From a bacterium (GTDB taxonomy: Bacteria; UBA10199; 2-02-FULL-44-16; JAAZCA01), in contig JBAZOP010000072.1 of NCBI GenBank assembly GCA_041648665.1, positions 1-14,215 of the forward strand: DNA of 14,215 nucleotides, given 5' to 3'. The translations under genes and the position numbers were made by a program. Below the pieces are notes generated by a model. It ran no database searches, was not told the DNA's origin, and worked only from the letters and a program-made list of their open reading frames with translations. Position 1 is the stretch's first letter. The number at the start of each line of letters is the position of its first letter. Below, one piece after another: positions 10,288-14,215 of the stretch.

Positions 10288-11466
10288 ATGGATGCGATGA
10301 CTGGGTTCCTCTCCCTCTACTCGAACCCCGGCACCCGGCGGACCTATGCCGGGCGGCTCAAAGCGTTTCTCGATTTTACGTATGGATCGCAGCGGTCCGG
10401 GCCTCGGGCTACCGAACAGGAGAATTTTATTTATGCAGACCTACTCGAGCAGTACCTGTCAAATGGCCGGAACTACCTCGATGACCTGCTCCGGTACGCT
10501 GCCGGTATGGGAGACCTCCCTCCGAACACGGCCACGATGCGGTTGAACTGCATCACGGAGCTCCTGGCGTACAGGGGTATCGAGTTCCGAAAATTTGATC
10601 TGAAACGGGTCGTGGCGAAGCTGCCGAAGGGCGGATCCCGGACCCTCGAGAAAGACCTCGATCACCAGGTCCTCAAAGCGATCTTGGATCACATGGACGT
10701 GCGGGGCCGTGCTCTGTACCTCACAATCGCATCGACCGGGATGCGGATGGGGGAGACACTCTCGATCAGGATCCCGAACGTGGACCTGGACGGCCGACCA
10801 CCGGCGATCGATCTCCGGGGGGAGACGGTGAAGGGCGGGGTGTCGCGGTACGTCTTCATCACCGACGAGGCAGCTGCAGCGATCCGCGAGTGGCTGAAGG
10901 TCCGCGAGCAGAGCATGGCCCTCGCGGACCGGCGGTCTGCTGGTGTCATCGCTAGGGGGAAAGCTCGGGCCCGAGCTCCGGACGACGATCGATTATTCCC
11001 ATTCTCGATGAAGACGGCCGAGTTGATCTGGGAGATCGCCTGCAGGGATGCCGGCCATCTCTCGATCGACGAGGCGACGAATCGCAAGCAGATCCATCCC
11101 CATATGCTCAGGAAGTTTTTCCGATCTCAGCTCTCCCTGAAAGTTCCCCGGGATATTGTCGAGGCCTTGATGGGTCACGAGGGATACCTGGACGATGCCT
11201 ATCGGCGGTACCCTCGAAGGCAGATGGCAGAGTTCTACCTGAAAGGGCAGTCGATGCTCACGATATCGGTCCCTAAGGAGATCCTGGATATGCAGACCGA
11301 TTACGAAGACCGGATGAACCTGCAACGGGAGACGAACGAGCGGCTGCTGAACCAGAACTATAAACTGCAGAGCGAGGTGGACCAGCTCAGGGCAGAGGTC
11401 GCGGAGGCCCGAGCGATGGCCGAAGAGGTGATCGAGATCGGTAAAGTGTTGAGATTGGCGAAATAA
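10288..11466 (+). CDS. int: Tyrosine recombinase / integrase (392 aa)
   Basis: ATG 10288 is the first codon after the promoter. It has an N-terminal SAM-like core-binding domain (about 1-105, SNPGTRRTYAGRLKAFLDF) and a catalytic domain (about 118-315) with Arg153 (STGMRMGE), Lys182 (GETVKGG), the His272-x-x-Arg275 box (HPHMLRKFF), His297 (LMGHEGYL) and nucleophile Tyr305 in DDAYRRY (Tyr308 is the alternative). Residues about 335-385 form a C-terminal coiled coil (NERLLNQNYKLQSEVDQLRA), common in archaeal integrases of this kind. It catalyses site-specific integration and excision. The gene is not split by the window ends and there are no SSV-type attachment sequences inside it that I can see. 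Confidence 0.93.
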   Translation: MDAMTGFLSLYSNPGTRRTYAGRLKAFLDFTYGSQRSGPRATEQENFIYADLLEQYLSNGRNYLDDLLRYAAGMGDLPPNTATMRLNCITELLAYRGIEFRKFDLKRVVAKLPKGGSRTLEKDLDHQVLKAILDHMDVRGRALYLTIASTGMRMGETLSIRIPNVDLDGRPPAIDLRGETVKGGVSRYVFITDEAAAAIREWLKVREQSMALADRRSAGVIARGKARARAPDDDRLFPFSMKTAELIWEIACRDAGHLSIDEATNRKQIHPHMLRKFFRSQLSLKVPRDIVEALMGHEGYLDDAYRRYPRRQMAEFYLKGQSMLTISVPKEILDMQTDYEDRMNLQRETNERLLNQNYKLQSEVDQLRAEVAEARAMAEEVIEIGKVLRLAK

Positions 11467-11515
11467 AAGGACGAATAAGAAACGATTTCAATAATCGGAG
11501 GATTAATTCCCCGCT

Positions 11516-11821
11516 ATGAGGTGCGATCTTCTCGTTACCGGCATCCTGATGGTGGGTGCCGGCTGTTATGTCTTTTTTGTGATGCATTGGCAATTTATTT
11601 CGATTTTTCCTTTGACCCAGGCGGGAGGGATGTTTTTGATTATTGCAGGCATCCTTGTCGGACTTGCAGGAGCGGTATCGAGAGATGTACCTAAAAAGGA
11701 GAATTACACCACAAATCTGCCAGTTGATTTGATAGTCCGTCGTAATACTTCGGATTACATTTCAGAAGTTTTATATTCGATTGTATTCCATCGGAATATA
11801 TGGTCCGTAAGACCACGGTGA
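11516..11821 (+). CDS. Two-TM membrane protein (101 aa)
   Basis: ATG 11516 has a GGAGG at 11497-11501, somewhat far at 14 bases. The product has two TM helices: MRCDLLVTGILMVGAGCYVF with FVMHW, and GGMFLIIAGILVGLAGAV. A polar C-terminal tail begins RDVPKKENYTT. The last 22 bases overlap the start of the RHH gene and its promoter lies within this coding region, so the true C-terminus may be shorter in relatives. It has lower GC than the rest of the window. A later gene (12009-12242) has the same size and two-helix plan, so they could be related. The function is unknown. Confidence 0.65.
   Translation: MRCDLLVTGILMVGAGCYVFFVMHWQFISIFPLTQAGGMFLIIAGILVGLAGAVSRDVPKKENYTTNLPVDLIVRRNTSDYISEVLYSIVFHRNIWSVRPR
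11770..11798 (+). promoter_or_regulatory. Leaderless promoter of RHH gene with dyad operator
   Basis: TTTATATT (11770-11777) is centred 26 bp before ATG 11800. Between it and the start, TATTCC-ATC-GGAATA (11784-11798) is a perfect inverted repeat with 6-bp arms. An operator at this place is what an autoregulating RHH repressor would use. Confidence 0.65.
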
Positions 11822-11998
11822 ATTTAGAAGATCGCTATGATGAGATCGTTAAGAGGGCGATTGATTCCGGGTTCTTTAAGGACCAAACTTCGGTTTTTAA
11901 TTTCGGCTCTCGAGCTTTTGAATCGCCATCAGAATCTCGGTGTGAACGGGGACACTTTCGCCCCGTCTGACCCGACCATTGAAGTAAAATCAGAGTGA
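11800..11998 (+). CDS. Ribbon-helix-helix regulator, apparently frameshifted at about 11905
   Basis: ATG 11800 lies 26 bp after a TATA box. Residues 1-35 (MVRKTTVNLEDRYDEIVKRA and on to SVFNF) give the RHH strand KTTVNL and helix A. In the original frame the protein then reads GSRAFESPSE and stops at 11970 (56 aa). If one G near 11905 is skipped, the frame continues as ALELLNRHQNLGVNGD and ends at 11998. This restores a proper helix B (TSVFNFALELLNRHQ) and a stop 10 bp before the next gene, whose GTGAGG site overlaps it. The intact form would be 65 aa. Likely role: autorepressor acting at the 11784-11798 dyad. The shift may be a sequencing error or real inactivation. Confidence 0.65.
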
Positions 11999-12008
11999 GG
12001 TTTCGACG

Positions 12009-12242
12009 ATGGAAATAACCATCATTGAAAAAGCGAGATACGAGGGCATCCTGAATGCCGGCGTCGTTTTCCTCGCAGCAGGAATCTGCCTCGTTATTGC
12101 AGCCGTCTTCGGCATTCCTTGGAATGATTTCGGCGATGGCTATACCGCCGGGATGATCGGCGGAGGGGTGGTCCTCGTGGTATGGAGTAAAATCGGAATA
12201 CGCCGATTAATGAGACCCGTTTATGGTGAGGTGAAACCATGA
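12009..12242 (+). CDS. Two-TM membrane protein (77 aa)
   Basis: ATG 12009 is preceded by GTGAGGT at about 8 bases. It has a short N-terminal cytoplasmic helix (MEITIIEKARYEG), then TM1 (AGVVFLAAGICLVIAAVFGI), a Gly/Asp loop (PWNDFGDGYT), TM2 (AGMIGGGVVLVVWSKIGI) and a basic tail. The size and plan are similar to the 101-aa protein at 11516. The stop overlaps the next start by ATGA. The function is unknown. Confidence 0.75.
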   Translation: MEITIIEKARYEGILNAGVVFLAAGICLVIAAVFGIPWNDFGDGYTAGMIGGGVVLVVWSKIGIRRLMRPVYGEVKP

Positions 12243-12385
12243 TCGAGATTTCGAAAAAAGCACTCGAGCTCTTCGAGAAGCATGATCCTGAAGCACATCA
12301 GAAGATCATGCAGTGGAAAGCACAGGGAAAAGTAAGAATTGTTGAACGGAGCGTGATTCGATGCCCGACGAGGAGCGTTTTGTGA
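12239..12385 (+). CDS. Hypothetical 48-aa protein
   Basis: ATG 12239 overlaps the preceding TGA by 4 bp and has GGTGA just upstream. The product (MIEISKKALELFEKHDPEAH, QKIMQWKAQGKVRIVERSV) is a helical, basic, soluble peptide. The last 25 bases overlap the next start at 12361. No family is recognised. Confidence 0.55.
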   Translation: MIEISKKALELFEKHDPEAHQKIMQWKAQGKVRIVERSVIRCPTRSVL

Positions 12386-12570
12386 GTGGCGCCCCGAGCC
12401 CAAACCGCCAAGTAAGGGAGCAGGGGAACGCCACCAAACTAAGCGCCTCGCAGAGGCAAATACCTTCTGTAGAGAGCGATTCGACTTTTGGACCGCTTGC
12501 AGCGCGCGCGGGGATTTCGGTGCCGCGCAGGAAGCCTATGCCGGCCCGGTCCATCCGGAGGTGCGCGTGA
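12361..12570 (+). CDS. Hypothetical 69-aa protein, possibly frameshifted
   Basis: ATG 12361 has GGAG with GTGAT upstream and the stop TGA overlaps the next ATG (TGATG), like other gene joints here. After MPDEERF the frame is rich in Ser, Arg and Pro and looks unlike a folded protein. In the -1 frame entered at the TTTT run (12378-12381), the text is much more protein-like (CEWRPEPKPP, then RLAEANTFCRERFDFWTACS and ARGDFGAAQEAYAG) and stays open straight into the following gene. Either one T is missing in the assembly, giving a longer or fused gene 12361-12887, or the two frames are used differently. Confidence 0.45.
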   Translation: MPDEERFVSGAPSPNRQVREQGNATKLSASQRQIPSVESDSTFGPLAARAGISVPRRKPMPARSIRRCA

Positions 12571-12887
12571 TGGGTAAGGCTCGTGTCTACCTTCGCGTGG
12601 CGAAGGATCCTCAGGGTGGGTATGTTTCCCAGGCGTCCAAGGCGATGACGGCCGAACCACTTCGCCGTTCGCAAACGAAAGGGGCACCGTTCATCCCGAC
12701 CGTCTTCATGACGCTCGATCTGGATATCCCGGACGAGGCCTTCCAGCCGCCGAGCGTCCATGTCGCGCTCCAGGTCCCGAAAGAGGCCGTCTTCCCCTGT
12801 GTCCAGGTCATCGACTCGCTGAAGATCCTCGAGGAGAAGAGTGCAGCTGCTGCGAACGGGAAAGTGTCCCCGCAGGAGGGATCGTGA
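12570..12887 (+). CDS. Hypothetical 105-aa protein
   Basis: ATG 12570 has GGAGGTG (12557-12563) at ideal distance; GTG 12561 is an alternative. The product begins MGKARVYLRVAKDPQGGYV. It is beta-rich, alternating hydrophobic strands (FIPTVFMTLDLDIPDEAF; VHVALQVPKEAVFPCVQVID) and ending in a flexible Ala/Glu tail. There are no membrane or zinc motifs. The fold could be a small beta sandwich or ferredoxin-like domain. No family is recognised. It may be fused upstream if the 12361 frameshift is real. Confidence 0.7.
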   Translation: MGKARVYLRVAKDPQGGYVSQASKAMTAEPLRRSQTKGAPFIPTVFMTLDLDIPDEAFQPPSVHVALQVPKEAVFPCVQVIDSLKILEEKSAAAANGKVSPQEGS

Positions 12888-13075
12888 TGCCCATCCGGAC
12901 GGAGACGGAGATCCGCGATCTCCTCGAGAGGACGGTCGCCCGACAGGCGAGCGTGGCGCCGACCTCCGAGACCGGGATGCTCCTCCACGAACGGTCGAGC
13001 ATTCTCCGATGGGTCCTCGAGGAGAAGGGTGTCGTCGTTCGCGTGATCCAGGAAGAGCGGGGGCTGTGCTCATGA
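12887..13075 (+). CDS. Hypothetical 62-aa helical protein
   Basis: ATG 12887 shares its A with the upstream TGA, behind GGAGGG. The product begins MPIRTETEIRDLLERTVARQ. A second helix (ERSSILRWVLEEKG) and a short strand (VVVRVIQEE) follow. It is soluble, with no zinc pair. The stop overlaps the next ATG by 4 bp. The function is unknown. Confidence 0.65.
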   Translation: MPIRTETEIRDLLERTVARQASVAPTSETGMLLHERSSILRWVLEEKGVVVRVIQEERGLCS

Positions 13076-13215
13076 AGTGCCCCGACTGCGGCCGCGAGAT
13101 GGGGATCGGGTCTCCCCATGATATCGACTGCGATGGACAGTGGGAGTGCCACGAGTGCGGCACCATAATCCCATTTAGCGTGCTCGCGATCCTCGTGGCG
13201 GTGAGCCCGTTATGA
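13072..13215 (+). CDS. Small zinc-ribbon protein (47 aa)
   Basis: ATG 13072 overlaps the upstream stop (ATGA). The product starts MKCPDCGREMGIGSPHDIDC. It has two zinc knuckles, CPDCG (Cys3, Cys6) and CHECG (Cys26, Cys29), then a short hydrophobic tail (IIPFSVLAILVAV) that may be a strand pair or a weak membrane contact. This is the classic zinc-ribbon layout. Such proteins bind DNA, RNA or partner proteins; the target is unknown. Confidence 0.8.
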   Translation: MKCPDCGREMGIGSPHDIDCDGQWECHECGTIIPFSVLAILVAVSPL

Positions 13216-13352
13216 TGCCGTCGCAGCCTCTCCCCGACAGCGACCCCGAGCGCCGCGCATCCATCTTCGACGAGCTCCGGAGAGTGTATGGTCTCCACCA
13301 GTACCGGGATCTCGAGACGGTGCCGGCCGGTAGACCCTCGGGAGGATCCTGA
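13212..13352 (+). CDS. Hypothetical 46-aa protein
   Basis: ATG 13212 (or 13215) overlaps the previous stop, and TGA 13350-13352 overlaps the next ATG. The product has a Pro-rich start (MMPSQPLPDSDPERR), one helix (ASIFDELRRVYGLHQYRDLE) and a flexible end. It is short and unrecognised. Gene packing is the main support. Confidence 0.55.
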   Translation: MMPSQPLPDSDPERRASIFDELRRVYGLHQYRDLETVPAGRPSGGS

Positions 13353-13540
13353 TGCAGCCGGTACCGAGGATCCTCGCCAGGCTCGTCTGCGATCGGTGTG
13401 GAGTATGGCACCGTATCACGCTCGAGCAGGGATCGGACCTGAAGGCCGGTTCGAAGATGTGGGCGCCCTGCTCCGACTGCCAGACCAGGACGGTGCATCG
13501 TATCTGCAGCGACCGGTCGACGCCGGCGGAGGTGAGCTAG
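13352..13540 (+). CDS. Small zinc-ribbon protein (62 aa)
   Basis: ATG 13352 overlaps the upstream TGA and has GGGAGGATCCTG ahead. It has CxxC pairs CDRCG (13-16) and CSDC (40-43), separated by a beta-like segment (VWHRITLEQGSDLKAGSKMW), with a further Cys52. It has a zinc-ribbon fold by pattern, similar in plan to its neighbours at 13072 and 13542. The function is unknown; it may bind nucleic acid. Confidence 0.75.
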   Translation: MQPVPRILARLVCDRCGVWHRITLEQGSDLKAGSKMWAPCSDCQTRTVHRICSDRSTPAEVS

Positions 13541-13541
13541 A

Positions 13542-13835
13542 GTGGGTCGTAAGGAAGATCTTCGCCGGATGTATTTCTATGCCGGCAGGGACCCCGATGC
13601 CCCTCCATTCACGGCGAGGACCTATCTCGATTACGAACTTCGGCAGCTCGAGCCTCCGCATCGGTATGAGGTCTGCGGCCGATGCGGAGTCCTGATCGGG
13701 ATCCTCGATCGTTCGACGTCGGATCCGCTCTGTCCCCGATGCCGAGGAGAGGTGCCGGTTGATGAGCGCAGCCAGTACACCCTGCAGAGCCTGGTCCATG
13801 AAGAGGCCCGAGCTGCACGGGGGGTGAGAGCGTGA
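13542..13835 (+). CDS. Zinc-ribbon protein (97 aa)
   Basis: GTG 13542 is read 1 bp after the upstream TAG, with GGAGGTGAG ahead. The N-terminal 40 residues are charged and helical (MGRKEDLRRMYFYAGRDPDA; RTYLDYELRQLE). They are followed by a zinc ribbon with CGRCG (45-48) and CPRCRG (64-67), and a helical C-terminus ending AARGVRA. The stop overlaps the repeat gene start by GTGA. It is the largest of the three adjacent zinc-ribbon proteins. Confidence 0.78.
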   Translation: MGRKEDLRRMYFYAGRDPDAPPFTARTYLDYELRQLEPPHRYEVCGRCGVLIGILDRSTSDPLCPRCRGEVPVDERSQYTLQSLVHEEARAARGVRA

Positions 13836-14215
13836 TTGCCGGCATCCGCGTGGCGCCGATCCCGCCCGACGTCCCGGGCGAGCGGGTCGTGGTATCGCTC
13901 GACGAGGCGATCCGGATCGCCGAGGAGCGCGAGGCTGCGCGGCGACTGGACGATCTCGCCGCGAAGAAGCGACGGTACCGAGAGGAGCACCAGGAGGAAA
14001 TCGCCGCGAAGAAGCGACGGTACCGAGAGGAGCACAAGGAGGAAATCGCCGCGAAGCAGCGACGGTACTACGAGGAGCACAAGGAGGAAATCGCCGCGAA
14101 GCAGCGACGGTACTACGAGGAGCACCAGGAGGAAATCGCCGCGAAGCAGCGACGGTACTACGAGGAGCACCAGGAGGAAATCGCCGCGAAGAAGCGACGG
14201 TACCGAGAGGAGCAC
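13832..14215 (+). CDS. N-terminal part of 45-bp-repeat charged helical protein (runs off window end)
   Basis: GTG 13832 overlaps the previous stop by 4 bp, with GGGGTGAG upstream. The unique N-terminus (MIAGIRVAPIPPDVPGERVV, then SLDEAIRIAEEREAARRLDD) leads into five full copies and one partial copy of the unit x-R-R-Y-x-E-E-H-x-E-E-I-A-A-K. The frame is open to the last base. The last 24 bases equal the first 24 of the window in the same frame. Joining at that overlap gives a protein of about 209 aa with about nine and a half units and the unique tail at 205-267. Predicted structure is a long charged helix, so a spacer, scaffold or nucleic-acid-binding rod is possible. The function is unknown. 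Confidence 0.75.
   Translation, partial: MIAGIRVAPIPPDVPGERVVVSLDEAIRIAEEREAARRLDDLAAKKRRYREEHQEEIAAKKRRYREEHKEEIAAKQRRYYEEHKEEIAAKQRRYYEEHQEEIAAKQRRYYEEHQEEIAAKKRRYREEH
13967..14215 (+). repeat. 45-bp tandem repeat array, right end
   Basis: Units start at 13967, 14012, 14057, 14102, 14147 and 14192 (the last cut at 24 bp). Variable codons 1/5/9 read K/R/Q, K/R/K, Q/Y/K, Q/Y/Q, Q/Y/Q and K/R. Everything else is identical at the base level. Confidence 0.95.

Noticed and set aside
12306..13298. 330-aa open frame on the minus strand
   Set aside because: It lies antisense to six plus-strand genes that have ribosome-binding sites, ATGA joints and zinc motifs. Its product is Arg/Ser/Pro/His-rich, typical of an antisense shadow in GC-rich DNA.
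13631..14215. 194-aa minus-strand frame with a Leu-rich repeat (VPSLLRGDFLLVLL)
   Set aside because: It is the antisense reading of the 45-bp coding repeats. It has no promoter or upstream context inside the window, and the plus frame has a start, a ribosome-binding site and a matching tail at the window start.
13967..14215. CRISPR-like array
   Set aside because: The repeats are directly adjacent with no spacers and all in one open reading frame.

Overview
The window looks like an almost complete, probably circular genome of about 14.2 kb from an archaeal virus or integrative virus-like plasmid. Archaeal features include promoters with a TATA box about 25-28 bp before leaderless start codons, GGAGG/GGTGATC ribosome-binding sites on genes inside operons, an archaeal-type tyrosine integrase with a C-terminal coiled coil, and ribbon-helix-helix, winged-helix and small zinc-ribbon proteins. 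The GC-rich composition and Asp/Glu/Arg-rich but not extremely acidic proteins suggest a methanogenic euryarchaeon (Methanomicrobia-like) host. That host call is inference. The two window ends lie in the same gene, in the same reading frame, inside the same 45-bp tandem repeat, and share 24 identical bases, so the molecule was probably opened at this repeat during assembly.

Layout, treating the molecule as a circle. (1) 11516-14215 continuing into 1-983, plus strand: a tight chain of very short genes, starting with a two-TM protein and a (frameshifted) RHH regulator, then many 46-105 aa proteins, several with paired CxxC zinc motifs, and the 45-bp-repeat protein that spans the window ends. 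(2) 984-1182: a non-coding block with 13-bp-spaced TGTACAGCTTTTC repeats in both orientations around an AT-rich stretch, a candidate replication origin or operator array. (3) 1183-3511, plus strand: an unrecognised helical protein, a winged-helix protein, an HNH endonuclease, small Cys-rich proteins, a single-TM protein and an RHH protein, mostly joined by 4-bp ATGA overlaps. (4) 3512-3742: palindromes, a hairpin and a TATA box.

(5) 3743-9816, plus strand: the apparent virion module. It runs from a small hydrophobic protein with a cleavable signal (major membrane/capsid protein candidate), through a 128-aa type I membrane protein, a 563-aa spike-like protein and a 315-aa secreted multi-TM protein, then small membrane and helical proteins, to a 353-aa HerA/FtsK-like ATPase and a 39-aa TM peptide. 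The order resembles the membrane protein-spike-ATPase cluster of pleolipoviruses, and the size, integrase and RHH/zinc regulators resemble fuselloviruses. I see no jelly-roll or HK97 capsid, portal, terminase, tail, DNA polymerase or HUH Rep protein.

(6) 9745-10123, minus strand: two short leaderless genes, one a clear zinc-ribbon protein, with nearly identical sequence between TATA box and start codon. They diverge from the integrase at 10288-11466 and look like a lysogeny-control module. Possible frameshifts are seen at about 2640, 11905 and 12380, and need read-level confirmation.
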